A DNA stretch of 64,000 bases from Oasisia sp. SBJ-2009 (Eukaryota; Annelida; Polychaeta; Sabellida; Siboglinidae). Of the stretch, positions 34,630 to 49,520 are shown in pieces. A program made the position numbers and the translations under genes. The DNA lies in the NCBI GenBank assembly GCA_964017155.1, contig OZ024861.1:22272213-22336212 (forward strand), written 5' to 3'. Each line of letters opens with the position of its first letter. The stretch's first letter is position 1. The notes beneath the pieces are model-generated. The model made no database searches. It saw only the letters and a list, made by a program, of their open reading frames with translations, and was not told where the DNA came from.

Positions 34630-37600
34630 CAGTTAGACAGTGGGTGGTGAGGAGTGGACATGACTGGAAACAGTTAGACTGTGGGTGGTGGGGAGTGGAC
34701 ATGACTGGAAACAGCTAAACTGTGGGTGGTGAGGAGTGGACTTGACTGGAAGTAGAACAGCTAGACAGTGGGAGGTGAGGAGTGGACATGACTGGAAACA
34801 GTTAGACAGTGGGTGGTGAGGAGTGGACATGACTGGAAACAGCTAGACTGTGGGTGGTGAGGAGTGGACATGACTGGAAGTAGAACAGCTAGACAGTGGG
34901 AGGTGAGGAGTGGACATAACTGGAAACAGTTAGACAGTGGGTGGTGAGGAGTGGACATGACTGGAAACAGTTAGACGGTGGGAGGTGTGGAGTGGACACG
35001 ACTGGAAACAGCCAGACAGTGGGTGGTGTGGAGTGGACATGACTGTAAACAGTTAGACAGTGGGTGGTGAGGATGGACATGACTGGAAACAGCCAGACAG
35101 TGGGAGGTGAGGAGTGGACATGACTGGAAACAGCCAGACAGTGGGAGGTGAGGAGTGGACATCACTGGAAACAGCTAGACTGTGGGTGGTGAGGAGTGGA
35201 CATGACTGGAAACAGCCAGACAGTGGGAGGTGAGGAGTGGACATTACTGGAAACAGCCAGACGGTGGGTGGTGAGGAGTGGACATGGCTGGAAACAGCGA
35301 CACAGTGGGTGGTGTGGAGTGGACATGACTGGAAACAGTTAGACAGTGGGTGGTGAGGATGGACATGATTGGAAACAGCCAGACAGTGGGTGGTGTGGAG
35401 TGGACATGACTGGAGACAGTTAGACAGTGGGAGGTGAGGAGTGGACATGACTGGAAACAGCCAGACGGTGGGTGGTCAGGAGTGGATATGACTGGAAACA
35501 GCTAGACAGTGGGTGGTGAAGAGTGGACGCGACTGGAAACAGTCAGTTAGACAGTGGGTGGTGAGGAGTGGACATGACTGGAAACAGTTAGACAGTGGGT
35601 GGTGAGGAGTGGACATGACTGCAAACAGCTAGATTGTGGGTGGTGAGGAGTGGACATGACTGGAAACAGTTAGACAGTGGGTGGTGAGGAGTGGACATGA
35701 CTGGAAACAGTTAGACTGTGGGTGGTGAGGAGTGGACATGACTGGAAACAGCTAGACTGTGGGTGGTGAGGAGTGGACATGACTGGAAGTAGAACAGCTA
35801 GACAGTGGGAGGTGAGGAGTGGACATGACTGGAAACAGTTAGACAGTGGGTGGTGAGGATGGACATGACTGGAAACAGTTAGACAGTGGGTGGTGTGGAG
35901 TGGACATGACTGGAGACAGTTAGACAGTGGGTGGTGAGGATGGACATGACTGGAAACAGCCAGACAGTGGGTGGTGAGGAGTGGACATGACTGGAAACAG
36001 CCAGACAATGGGTGGTGAGGAGTGGACATGACTGGAAACAGCCAGACAGTGGGTGTTGTGGAGTGGACAAGACTGGAAACAGCCAGACAGTGGGTGGTGA
36101 GGAGTGGACATGACTGGAAACAGCGAGACAGTGGGTGGTGAGGAGTGGACATGACTGGAACCAGCGAGACAGTGGGTGGTAAGGAGTGGACACGGTTGGA
36201 AACAGCCAGACAGTGGGAGGTGAGGAGTGGACATGACTGGAAACAGCGAGACAATGGGTGGTGAGGAGTGGACATGACTGGAAACAGCGAGACAGTGGGT
36301 GGTGAGGAGTGGACATGACTGGAAACAGCCAGACAGTGGGAGGTGAGGAGTGGACATGACTGGAAACGGCCAGACAGTGGGTGATGAGGAGTGGACATGA
36401 CTGGAAACAGCCAGACAGTGGGTGGTGAGGAGTGGACATGACTGGAAACAGCCAGACAGTGGGAGGTGAGGAGTGGACATAACTGGAAACAGCTAGACAG
36501 TGGGTGGTGAGGAGTGGACATGACTGGAAACAGTGAGACAGTGGGTGGTGAGGAGTGGACATGACTGGAAACAGTTAGACTATGGGTGGTGAGGAGTGGA
36601 CATGACTGGAAACAGCTAGACTGTGGGTGGTGAGGAGTGGACATGACTGGAAGTAGAAAAGCTAGACAGTGGGAGGTGAGGAGTGGACATGACTGGAAAC
36701 AGCCAGACAGTGGGTGGTGAGGAGTGGACATGACTGGAAACAGCCAGACAATGGGTGGTGAGGAGTGGACATGACTGGAAACAGCCAGACAGTGGGTGTT
36801 GTGGAGTGAACAAGACTGGAAACAGCCAGACAGTGGGTGGTGAGGAGTGGACTTGACTGGAAACAGTTAGACAGTGGGTGGTGAAGAGTGGACATGACTG
36901 GAAACAGTTAGACTATGGGTGGTGAGGAGTGGACATGACTGGAAACAGCTAGACTGTGGGTGGTGAGGAGTGGACATGACTGGAAGTAGAACAGCTAGAC
37001 AGTGGGAGGTGAGGAGTGGACATGACTGGAAACAGTTAGACAGTGGGTGGTGAGGATGGACATGACTGGAAACTGTTAGACAGTGGGTGGTGTGGAGTGG
37101 ACATGACTGGAGACAGCCAGACAGTGGGTGTTGTGGAGTGAACAAGACTGGAAACAGCCAGACAGTGGGTGGTGAGGAGTGGACATGACTGGAAACAGCC
37201 AGACAGTGGGTGGTGAGGAGTGGACATGACTGGAAACAGCCAGACAGTGGGAGGTGAGGATTGGACATGACTGGAAACGGCCAGACAGTTGGTGATGAGG
37301 AGTGGACATGACTGGAAACAGCCAGACAGTGGGTGGTGTGGAGTGGACAAGATTGGAAACAGCCAGACAGTGGGAGGTGAGGAGTGGACATAACTGGAAA
37401 CAGCCAGACAGTGGGTGGTGAGGAGTGGACATGACTGGAAACAGCCAGACGGTGGGTGGTGTGGAGTGGACATGACTGGAAACAGCCAGACAGTGGGTGG
37501 TGAGGAGTGGACATGACTGGAAACGGCCAGACAGTGGGTGGTGAGGAGTGGACATGACTGGAAACAGCCAGACAGTGGGTGGTGAGGAGTGGACATGACT

Positions 37601-40600
37601 GGAAACAGCCAGACAGTGGGTGTTGTGGAGTGAACAAGACTGGAAACAGCTAGACAGTGGGTGGTGAGGAGTGGACATGACTGGAAACAGTTAGACAGTG
37701 GGCGGTGAGGAGTGGACATGACTGGAAACAGTTAGACTATGGGTGGTGAGGAGTGGACATGACTGGAAACAGCTAGACTGTGGGTGGTGAGGAGTGGACA
37801 TGACTGGAAGTAGAACAGCTAGACAGTGGGAGGTGAGGAGTGGACATGACTGGAAACAGTTAGACAGTGGGTGGTGAGGAGTGGACATGACTGGAAACAG
37901 CTAAACTGTGGGTGGTGAGGAGTGGACATGACTGGAAGTAGAACAGTTAGACAGTGGGAGGTGAGGAGTGGACATGACTGGAAACAGTTAGACAGTGGGT
38001 GGTGAGGAGTGGACATGACTGGAAACAGCTAGACTGTGGGTGGTGAGGAGTGGACATGACTGGAAGTAGAACAGCTAGACAGTGGGAGGTGAGGAGTGGA
38101 CATAACTGGAAACAGTTAGACAGTGGGTGGTGAGGATGGACATGACTGGAAACAGCCAGACAGTGGGAGGTGAGGAGTGGACATGACTGGAAACAGCCAG
38201 ACAGTGGGAGGTGAGGAGTGGACATGACTGGAAACAGCTAGACTGTGGGTGGTGAGGAGTGGACATGACTAGAAACAGCCAGACAGTGGGAGGTGAGGAG
38301 TGGACATGACTGGAAACAGCCAGGCGGTGGGTGGTGAGGAGTGGACATGGCTGGAAACAGCGACACAGTGGGTGGTGTGGAGTGGACATGACTGGAAAAA
38401 GTTAGAAAGTGGGTGGTGAGGATGGACATGACTGGAAACAGCCAGACAGTGGGTGGTGTGGAGTGGACATGACTGGAGACAGTTAGACAGTGGGAGGTGA
38501 GGAGTGGACATGACTGGAAACAGCCAGACGGTGGGTGGTCAGGAGTGGATATGACTGGAAACAGCTAGACAGTGGGTGGTGAAGAGTGGACGCGACTGGA
38601 AACAGTCAGTTAGACAGTGGGTGGTGAAGAGTGGACATGACTGGAAACAGTTAGACAGTGGGTGGTGAGGAGTGGACATGACTGGAAACAGCTAGATTGT
38701 GGGTGGTGAGGAGTGGACATGACTGGAAACAGCTAGACAGTGGGTGGTGAGGAGTGGACATGACTGGAAACAGTTAGACTGTGGGTGGTGAGGAGTGGAC
38801 ATGACTGGAAACAGCTAGACTGTGGGTGGTGAGGAGTGGACATGACTGGAAGTAGAACAGCTAGACAGTGGGAGGTGAGGAGTGGACATGACTGGAAACA
38901 GTTAGACAGTGGGTGGTGAGGATGGACATGACTGGAAACAGTTAGACAGTGGGTGGTGTGGAGTGGACATGACTGGAGACAGTTAGACCGTGGGTGGTGA
39001 GGATGGACATGACTGGAAACAGCGAGACAGTGGGTGGTGAGGAGTGGACATGACTGGAAACAGTTAGACAGTGGGTGGTGAGGATGGACATGACTGGAAA
39101 CAGTTAGACAGTGGGTGGTGTGGAGTGGACATGACTGGAGACAGTTAGACAGTGGGTGGTGAGGATGGACATGACTGGAAACAGCCAGACAGTGGGTGGT
39201 GAGGAGTGGACATGACTGGAAACAGCCAGACAATGGGTGGTGAAGAGTGGACATGACTGGAAACAGCCAGACAGTGGGTGTTGGGGAGTGGACAAGACTG
39301 GAAACAGCCAGACAGTGGGTGGTGAGGAGTGGACATGACTGGAAACAGCCAGACAGTGGGTGGTGAGGAGTGGACATGACTGGAAACACCGAGACAGTGG
39401 GTGGTGAGGAGTGGACACGGTTGGAAACAGCCAGACAGTGGGAGGTGAGGAGTGGACATAACTGGAAACAGCCAGACAGTGGGTGGTGAGGAGTGGACAT
39501 GACTGGAAACAGCCAGACGGTGGGTGGTGAGGAGTGGACATGACTGGAAACAGCCAGAGAGTGGGAGGTGAGGAGTGGACATGACTGGAAACGGCCAGAC
39601 AGTGGGTGGTGAGGAGTGGACATGACTGGAAACAGCCAGACAGTGGGTGGTGAGGAGTGGACATGACTGGAAACAGCCAGACAGTGGGTGGTGAGGAGTG
39701 GACATGACTGGAAACAGTTAGACAGTGGGCGGTGAGGAATGGACATGACTGGAAACAGTTAGACTATGGGTGGTGAGGAGTGGACATGACTGGAAACAGC
39801 TAGACTGTGGGTGGTGAGGAGTGGACATGACTGGAAGTAGAACAGCTAGACAGTGGGAGGTGAGGAGTGGACATGACTGGAAACAGTTAGACAGTGGGTG
39901 GTGAGGAGTGGACATGACTGGAAACAGCTAGACTGTGGGTGGTGAGGAGTGGACATGACTGGAAGTAGAACAGCTAGACAGTGGGAGGTGAGGAGTGGAC
40001 ATAACTGGAAACAGTTAGACAGTGGGTGGTGAGGATGGACATGACTGGAAACAGCCAGACAGTGGGAGGTGAGGAGTGGACATGACTGGAAACAGCCAGA
40101 CAGTGGGAGGTGAGGAGTGGACATGACTGGAAACAGCTAGACTGTGGGTGGTGAGGAGTGGACATGACTAGAAACAGCCAGACAGTGGGAGGTGAGGAGT
40201 GGACATGACTGGAAACAGCCAGGCGGTGGGTGGTGAGGAGTGGACATGGCTGGAAACAGCGACACAGTGGGTGGTGTGGAGTGGACATGACTGGAAAAAG
40301 TTAGAAAGTGGGTGGTGAGGATGGACATGACTGGAAACAGCCAGACAGTGGGTGGTGTGGAGTGGACATGACTGGAGACAGTTAGACAGTGGGAGGTGAG
40401 GAGTGGACATGACTGGAAACAGCCAGACGGTGGGTGGTCAGGAGTGGATATGACTGGAAACAGCTAGACAGTGGGTGGTGAAGAGTGGACGCGACTGGAA
40501 ACAGTCAGTTAGACAGTGGGTGGTGAAGAGTGGACATGACTGGAAACAGTTAGACAGTGGGTGGTGAGGAGTGGACATGACTGGAAACAGCTAGATTGTG

Positions 40601-43600
40601 GGTGGTGAGGAGTGGACATGACTGGAAACAGTTAGACAGTGGGTGGTGAGGAGTGGACATGACTGGAAACAGATAGACTGTGGGTGGTGAGGAGTGGACA
40701 TGACTGGAAACAGCTAGACTGTGGGTGGTGAGGAGTGGACATGACTGGAAGTAGAACAGCTAGACAGTGGGAGGTGAGGAGTGGACATGACTGGAAACAG
40801 TTAGACAGTGGGTGGTGAGGATGGACATGACTGGAAACAGTTAGACAGTGGGTGGTGTGGAGTGGACATGACTGGAGACAGTTAGACAGTGGGTGGTGAG
40901 GATGGACATGACTGGAAACAGCCAGACAGTGGGTGGTGAGGAGTGGACATGACTGGAAACAGCTAGACAGTGGGTGGTGAAGAGTGGACGCGACTGGAAA
41001 CAGTCAGTTAGACAGTGGGTGGTGAGGAGTGGACATGACTGGAAACAGTTAGACAGTGGGTGGTGAGGAGTGGACATGACTGCAAACAGCTAGATTGTGG
41101 GTGGTGAGGAGTGGACATGACTGGAAACAGTTAGACAGTGGGTGGTGAGGAGTGGACATGACTGGAAACAGTTAGACTGTGGGTGGTGAGGAGTGGACAT
41201 GACTGGAAACAGCTAGACTGTGGGTGGTGAGGAGTGGACATGACTGGAAGTAGAACAGCTAGACAGTGGGAGGTGAGGAGTGGACATGACTGGAAACAGT
41301 TAGACAGTGGGTGGTGAGGATGGACATGACTGGAAACAGTTAGACAGTGGGTGGTGTGGAGTGGACATGACTGGAGACAGTTAGACAGTGGGTGGTGAGG
41401 ATGGACATGACTGGAAACAGCCAGACAGTGGGTGGTGAGGAGTGGACATGACTGGAAACAGCCAGACAATGGGTGGTGAGGAGTGGACATGACTGGAAAC
41501 AGCCAGACAGTGGGTGTTGTGGAGTGGACAAGACTGGAAACAGCCAGACAGTGGGTGGTGAGGAGTGGACATGACTGGAAACAGCGAGACAGTGGGTGGT
41601 GAGGAGTGGACATGACTGGAAACAGCGAGACAGTGGGTGGTAAGGAGTGGACACGGTTGGAAACAGCCAGACAGTGGGAGGTGAGGAGTGGACATGACTG
41701 GAAACAGCGAGACAATGGGTGGTGAGGAGTGGACATGACTGGAAACAGCGAGACAGTGGGTGGTGAGGAGTGGACATGACTGGAAACAGCCAGACAGTGG
41801 GAGGTGAGGAGTGGACATGACTGGAAACGGCCAGACAGTGGGTGATGAGGAGTGGACATGACTGGAAACAGCCAGACAGTGGGTGGTGAGGAGTGGACAT
41901 GACTGGAAACAGCCAGACAGTGGGAGGTGAGGAGTGGACATAACTGGAAACAGCTAGACAGTGGGTGGTGAGGAGTGGACATGACTGGAAACAGTGAGAC
42001 AGTGGGTGGTGAGGAGTGGACATGACTGGAAACAGTTAGACTATGGGTGGTGAGGAGTGGACATGACTGGAAACAGCTAGACTGTGGGTGGTGAGGAGTG
42101 GACATGACTGGAAGTAGAAAAGCTAGACAGTGGGAGGTGAGGAGTGGACATGACTGGAAACAGCCAGACAGTGGGTGGTGAGGAGTGGACATGACTGGAA
42201 ACAGCCAGACAATGGGTGGTGAGGAGTGGACATGACTGGAAACAGCCAGACAGTGGGTGTTGTGGAGTGAACAAGACTGGAAACAGCCAGACAGTGGGTG
42301 GTGAGGAGTGGACTTGACTGGAAACAGTTAGACAGTGGGTGGTGAAGAGTGGACATGACTGGAAACAGTTAGACTATGGGTGGTGAGGAGTGGACATGAC
42401 TGGAAACAGCTAGACTGTGGGTGGTGAGGAGTGGACATGACTGGAAGTAGAACAGCTAGACAGTGGGAGGTGAGGAGTGGACATGACTGGAAACAGTTAG
42501 ACAGTGGGTGGTGAGGATGGACATGACTGGAAACTGTTAGACAGTGGGTGGTGTGGAGTGGACATGACTGGAGACAGCCAGACAGTGGGTGTTGTGGAGT
42601 GAACAAGACTGGAAACAGCCAGACAGTGGGTGGTGAGGAGTGGACATGACTGGAAAAAGCCAGACAGTGGGTGGTGAGGAGTGGACATGACTGGAAACAG
42701 CCAGACAGTGGGAGGTGAGGATTGGACATGACTGGAAACGGCCAGACAGTTGGTGATGAGGAGTGGACATGACTGGAAACAGCCAGACAGTGGGTGGTGT
42801 GGAGTGGACAAGATTGGAAACAGCCAGACAGTGGGAGGTGAGGATTGGACATAACTGGAAACAGCCAGACAGTGGGTGGTGAGGAGTGGACATGACTGGA
42901 AACAGCCAGACGGTGGGTGGTGTGGAGTGGACATGACTGGAAACAGCCAGACAGTGGGTGGTGAGGAGTGGACATGACTGGAAACGGCCAGACAGTGGGT
43001 GGTGAGGAGTGGACATGACTGGAAACAGCCAGACAGTGGGTGGTGAGGAGTGGACATGACTGGAAACAGCCAGACAGTGGGTGTTGTGGAGTGAACAAGA
43101 CTGGAAACAGCTAGACAGTGGGTGGTGAGGAGTGGACATGACTGGAAACAGTTAGACAGTGGGCGGTGAGGAGTGGACATGACTGGAAACAGTTAGACTA
43201 TGGGTGGTGAGGAGTGGACATGACTGGAAACAGCTAGACTGTGGGTGGTGAGGAGTGGACATGACTGGAAGTAGAACAGCTAGACAGTGGGAGGTGAGGA
43301 GTGGACATGACTGGAAACAGTTAGACAGTGGGTGGTGAGGAGTGGACATGACTGGAAACAGCTAAACTGTGGGTGGTGAGGAGTGGACATGACTGGAAGT
43401 AGAACAGCTAGACAGTGGGAGGTGAGGAGTGGACATGACTGGAAACAGTTAGACAGTGGGTGGTGAGGATGGACATGACTGGAAACAGCCAGACAGTGGG
43501 AGGTGAGGAGTGGACATGACTGGAAACAGCTAGACTGTGGGTGGTGAGGAGTGGACATGACTAGAAACAGCCAGACAGTGGGAGGTGAGGAGTGGACATG

Positions 43601-46600
43601 ACTGGAAACAGCCAGGCGGTGGGTGGTGAGGAGTGGACATGGCTGGAAACAGCGACACAGTGGGTGGTGTGGAGTGGACATGACTGGAAAAAGTTAGAAA
43701 GTGGGTGGTGAGGATGGACATGACTGGAAACAGCCAGACAGTGGGTGGTGTGGAGTGGACATGACTGGAGACAGTTAGACAGTGGGAGGTGAGGAGTGGA
43801 CATGACTGGAAACAGCCAGACGGTGGGTGGTCAGGAGTGGATATGACTGGAAACAGCTAGACAGTGGGTGGTGAAGAGTGGACGCGACTGGAAACAGTCA
43901 GTTAGACAGTGGGTGGTGAAGAGTGGACATGACTGGAAACAGTTAGACAGTGGGTGGTGAGGAGTGGACATGACTGGAAACAGTTAGACAGTGGGTGGTG
44001 AGGAGTGGACATGACTGGAAACAGCTAGATTGTGGGTGGTGAGGAGTGGACATGACTGGAAACAGCTAGACAGTGGGTGGTGAGGAGTGGACATGACTGG
44101 AAACAGTTAGACTGTGGGTGGTGAGGAGTGGACATGACTGGAAACAGCTAGACTGTGGGTGGTGAGGAGTGGACATGACTGGAAGTAGAACAGCTAGACA
44201 GTGGGAGGTGAGGAGTGGACATGACTGGAAACAGTTAGACAGTGGGTGGTGAGGATGGACATGACTGGAAACAGTTAGACAGTGGGTGGTGTGGAGTGGA
44301 CATGACTGGAGACAGTTAGACCGTGGGTGGTGAGGATGGACATGACTGGAAACAGCGAGACAGTGGGTGGTGAGGAGTGGACATGACTGGAAACAGTTAG
44401 ACAGTGGGTGGTGAGGATGGACATGACTGGAAACAGTTAGACAGTGGGTGGTGTGGAGTGGACATGACTGGAGACAGTTAGACAGTGGGTGGTGAGGATG
44501 GACATGACTGGAAACAGCCAGACAGTGGGTGGTGAGGAGTGGACATGACTGGAAACAGCCAGACAATGGGTGGTGAAGAGTGGACATGACTGGAAACAGC
44601 CAGACAGTGGGTGTTGGGGAGTGGACAAGACTGGAAACAGCCAGACAGTGGGTGGTGAGGAGTGGACATGACTGGAAACAGCCAGACAGTGGGTGGTGAG
44701 GAGTGGACATGACTGGAAACACCGAGACAGTGGGTGGTGAGGAGTGGACACGGTTGGAAACAGCCAGACAGTGGGAGGTGAGGAGTGGACATAACTGGAA
44801 ACAGCCAGACAGTGGGTGGTGAGGAGTGGACATGACTGGAAACAGCCAGACGGTGGGTGGTGAGGAGTGGACATGACTGGAAACAGCCAGAGAGTGGGAG
44901 GTGAGGAGTGGACATGACTGGAAACGGCCAGACAGTGGGTGGTGAGGAGTGGACATGACTGGAAACAGCCAGACAGTGGGTGGTGAGGAGTGGACATGAC
45001 TGGAAACAGCCAGACAGTGGGTGGTGAGGAGTGGACATGACTGGAAACAGTTAGACAGTGGGCGGTGAGGAGTGGACATGACTGGAAACAGTTAGACTAT
45101 GGGTGGTGAGGAGTGGACATGACTGGAAACAGCTAGACTGTGGGTGGTGAGGAGTGGACATGACTGGAAGTAGAACAGCTAGACAGTGGGAGGTGAGGAG
45201 TGGACATGACTGGAAACAGTTAGACAGTGGGTGGTGAGGAGTGGACATGACTGGAAACAGCTAGACTGTGGGTGGTGAGGAGTGGACATGACTGGAAGTA
45301 GAACAGCTAGACAGTGGGAGGTGAGGAGTGGACATAACTGGAAACAGTTAGACAGTGGGTGGTGAGGATGGACATGACTGGAAACAGCCAGACAGTGGGA
45401 GGTGAGGAGTGGACATGACTGGAAACAGCCAGACAGTGGGAGGTGAGGAGTGGACATGACTGGAAACAGCTAGACTGTGGGTGGTGAGGAGTGGACATGA
45501 CTAGAAACAGCCAGACAGTGGGAGGTGAGGAGTGGACATGACTGGAAACAGCCAGGCGGTGGGTGGTGAGGAGTGGACATGGCTGGAAACAGCGACACAG
45601 TGGGTGGTGTGGAGTGGACATGACTGGAAAAAGTTAGAAAGTGGGTGGTGAGGATGGACATGACTGGAAACAGCCAGACAGTGGGTGGTGTGGAGTGGAC
45701 ATGACTGGAGACAGTTAGACAGTGGGAGGTGAGGAGTGGACATGACTGGAAACAGCCAGACGGTGGGTGGTCAGGAGTGGATATGACTGGAAACAGCTAG
45801 ACAGTGGGTGGTGAAGAGTGGACGCGACTGGAAACAGTCAGTTAGACAGTGGGTGGTGAAGAGTGGACATGACTGGAAACAGTTAGACAGTGGGTGGTGA
45901 GGAGTGGACATGACTGGAAACAGCTAGATTGTGGGTGGTGAGGAGTGGACATGACTGGAAACAGTTAGACAGTGGGTGGTGAGGAGTGGACATGACTGGA
46001 AACAGATAGACTGTTGGTGGTGAGGAGTGGACATGACTGGAAACAGCTAGACTGTGGGTGGTGAGGAGTGGACATGACTGGAAGTAGAACAGCTAGACAG
46101 TGGGAGGTGAGGAGTGGACATGACTGGAAACAGTTAGACAGTGGGTGGTGAGGATGGACATGACTGGAAACAGTTAGACAGTGGGTGGTGTGGAGTGGAC
46201 ATGACTGGAGACAGTTAGACAGTGGGTGGTGAGGATGGACATGACTGGAAACAGCCAGACAGTGGGTGGTGAGGAGTGGACATGACTGGAAACAGTTAGA
46301 CAGTGGGTGGTGAGGATGGACATGACTGGAAACAGTTAGACAGTGGGTGGTGTGGAGTGGACATGACTGGAGACAGTTAGACAGTGGGTGGTGAGGATGG
46401 ACATGACTGGAAACAGCCAGACAGTGGGTGGTGAGGAGTGGACATGACTGGAAACAGCCAGACAATGGGTGGTGAGGAGTGGACATGACTGGAAACAGCC
46501 AGACAGTGGGTGTTGTGGAGTGGACAAGACTGGAAACAGCCAGACAGTGGGTGGTGAGGAGTGGACATGACTGGAAACAGCCAGACAGTGGGTGGTGAGG

Positions 46601-49520
46601 AGTGGACATGACTGGAAACACCGACACAGTGGGTGGTGAGGAGTGGACACGGTTGGAAACAGCCAGACAGTGGGAGGTGAGGAGTGGACATAACTGGAAA
46701 CAGCCAGACAGTGGGTGGTGAGGAGTGGACATGACTGGAAACAGCCAGACGGTGGGTGGTGAGGAGTGGACATGACTGGAAACAGCCAGACAGTGGGAGG
46801 TGAGGAGTGGACATGACTGGAAACGGCCAGACAGTGGGTGGTGAGGAGTGGACATGACTGGAAACAGCCAGACAGTGGGTGGTGAGGAGTGGACATGACT
46901 GGAAACAGTTAGACAGTGTGTGGTGAGGAGTGGACATGACTGGAAACAGCTAAACTGTGGGTGGTGAGGAGTGGACATGACTGGAAGTATAACAGCTAGA
47001 CAGTGGGAGGTGAGGAGTGGACATGACTGGAAACAGTTAGACAGTGGGTGTTGAGGAGTGGACATGACTGGAAACAGCTAGACTGTGGGTGGTGAGGAGT
47101 GGACATGACTGGAAACAGCTAGACTGTGGGTGGTGAGGAGTGGACATGACTGGAAGTAGAACAGCTAGACAGTGGGAGGTGAGGAGTGGACATGACTGGA
47201 AACAGTTAGACAGTGGGTGGTGAGGATGGACATGACTGGAAACAGTTAGACAGTGGGTGGTGTGGAGTGGACATGACTGGAGACAGTTAGACCGTGGGTG
47301 GTGAGGATGGACATGACTGGAAACAGCGAGACAGTGGGTGGTGAGGAGTGGACATGACTGGAAACAGTTAGACAGTGGGTGGTGAGGATGGACATGACTG
47401 GAAACAGTTAGACAGTGGGTGGTGAGGATGGACATGACTGGAAACAGCCAGACAGTGGGTGGTGAGGAGTGGACATGACTGAGTGGACATGACTGGAAAC
47501 AGCCAGACAATGGGTGGTGAGGAGTGGACATGACTGGAAACAGCCAGACAGTGGGTGTTGTGGAGTGGACAAGACTGGAAACAGCCAGACAGTGGGTGGT
47601 GAGGAGTGGACATAACTGGAAACAGTTAGACAGTGGGTGGTGAGGATGGACATGACTGGAAACAGCCAGACAGTGGGAGGTGAGGAGTGGACATGACTGG
47701 AAACAGCCAGACAGTGGGAGGTGAGGAGTGGACATGACTGGAAACAGCTAGACTGTGGGTGGTGAGGAGTGGACATGACTAGAAACAGCCAGACAGTGGG
47801 AGGTGAGGAGTGGACATGACTGGAAACAGCCAGGCGGTGGGTGGTGAGGAGTGGACATGGCTGGAAACAGCGACACAGTGGGTGGTGTGGAGTGGACATG
47901 ACTGGAAAAAGTTAGAAAGTGGGTGGTGAGGATGGACATGACTGGAAACAGCCAGACAGTGGGTGGTGTGGAGTGGACATGACTGGAGACAGTTAGACAG
48001 TGGGAGGTGAGGAGTGGACATGACTGGAAACAGCCAGACGGTGGGTGGTCAGGAGTGGATATGACTGGAAACAGCTAGACAGTGGGTGGTGAAGAGTGGA
48101 CATGACTGGAAACAGTTAGACAGTGGGTGGTGAGGAGTGGACATGACTGGAAACAGCTAGATTGTGGGTGGTGAGGAGTGGACATGACTGGAAACAGCTA
48201 GACAGTGGGTGGTGAGGAGTGGACATGACTGGAAACAGTTAGACTGTGGGTGGTGAGGAGTGGACATGACTGGAAACAGCTAGACTGTGGGTGGTGAGGA
48301 GTGGACATGACTGGAAGTAGAACAGCTAGACAGTGGGAGGTGAGGAGTGGACATGACTGGAAACAGTTAGACAGTGGGTGGTGAGGATGGACATGACTGG
48401 AAACAGTTAGACAGTGGGTGGTGTGGAGTGGACATGACTGGAGACAGTTAGACCGTGGGTGGTGAGGATGGACATGACTGGAAACAGCGAGACAGTGGGT
48501 GGTGAGGAGTGGACATGACTGGAAACAGTTAGACAGTGGGTGGTGAGGATGGACATGACTGGAAACAGTTAGACAGTGGGTGGTGTGGAGTGGACATGAC
48601 TGGAGACAGTTAGACAGTGGGTGGTGAGGATGGACATGACTGGAAACAGCCAGACAGTGGGTGGTGAGGAGTGGACATGACTGGAAACAGCCAGACAATG
48701 GGTGGTGAAGAGTGGACATGACTGGAAACAGCCAGACAGTGGGTGTTGGGGAGTGGACAAGACTGGAAACAGCCAGACAGTGGGTGGTGAGGAGTGGACA
48801 TGACTGGAAACAGCCAGACAGTGGGTGGTGAGGAGTGGACATGACTGGAAACACCGAGACAGTGGGTGGTGAGGAGTGGACACGGTTGGAAACAGCCAGA
48901 CAGTGGGAGGTGAGGAGTGGACATAACTGGAAACAGCCAGACGGTGGGTGGTGAGGAGTGGACATGACTGGAAACAGCCAGACAGTGGGAGGTGAGGAGT
49001 GGACATGACTGGAAACGGCCAGACAGTGGGTGGTGAGGAGTGGACATGACTGGAAACAGCCAGACAGTGGGTGGTGAGGAGTGGACATGACTGGAAACAG
49101 CCAGACAGTGGGTGGTGAGGAGTGGACATGACTGGAAACAGTTAGACAGTGGGCGGTGAGGAGTGGACATGACTGGAAACAGTTAGACTATGGGTGGTGA
49201 GGAATGGACATGACTGGAAACAGCTAGACTGTGGGTGGTGAGGAGTGGACATGACTGGAAGTAGAACAGCTAGACAGTGGGAGGTGAGGAGTGGACATGA
49301 CTGGAAACAGTTAGACAGTGGGTGGTGAGGAGTGGACATGACTGGAAACAGCTAGACTGTGGGTGGTGAGGAGTGGACATGACTGGAAGTAGAACAGCTA
49401 GACAGTGGGAGGTGAGGAGTGGACATAACTGGAAACAGTTAGACAGTGGGTGGTGAGGAGTGGACATGACTGGAAACAGCTAGATTGTGGGTGGTGAGGA
49501 GTGGACATGACTGGAAACAG
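34630..49520. repeat. Large satellite duplication, copy B (~14.9 kb)
   Basis: This is the tandem partner of 17500-34630. It lacks one 1,940-bp higher-order unit and a few monomers relative to copy A. Private point differences exist, such as GGAACCAGCGAG near 36160. The shared GTGGTGGGGAGTGG variant near 34690 and 49578 marks where the two blocks end. Confidence 0.83.

Larger units (their letters stand above)
17500..34630. repeat. Large satellite duplication, copy A (~17.1 kb)
   Basis: Monomer-variant order in this block is repeated in the next block (34630-49520). The positional offset is 17,124 bp at the left (for example 17509/34633, 18546/35670, 20823/37947). It drops stepwise to 17,083, 16,914, 14,974 and finally 14,888 (34382/49270). 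A rare truncated monomer, GACTGAGTGGACATGACTGG, occurs at about 32506 and again 14,974 bp later. Confidence 0.85.
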
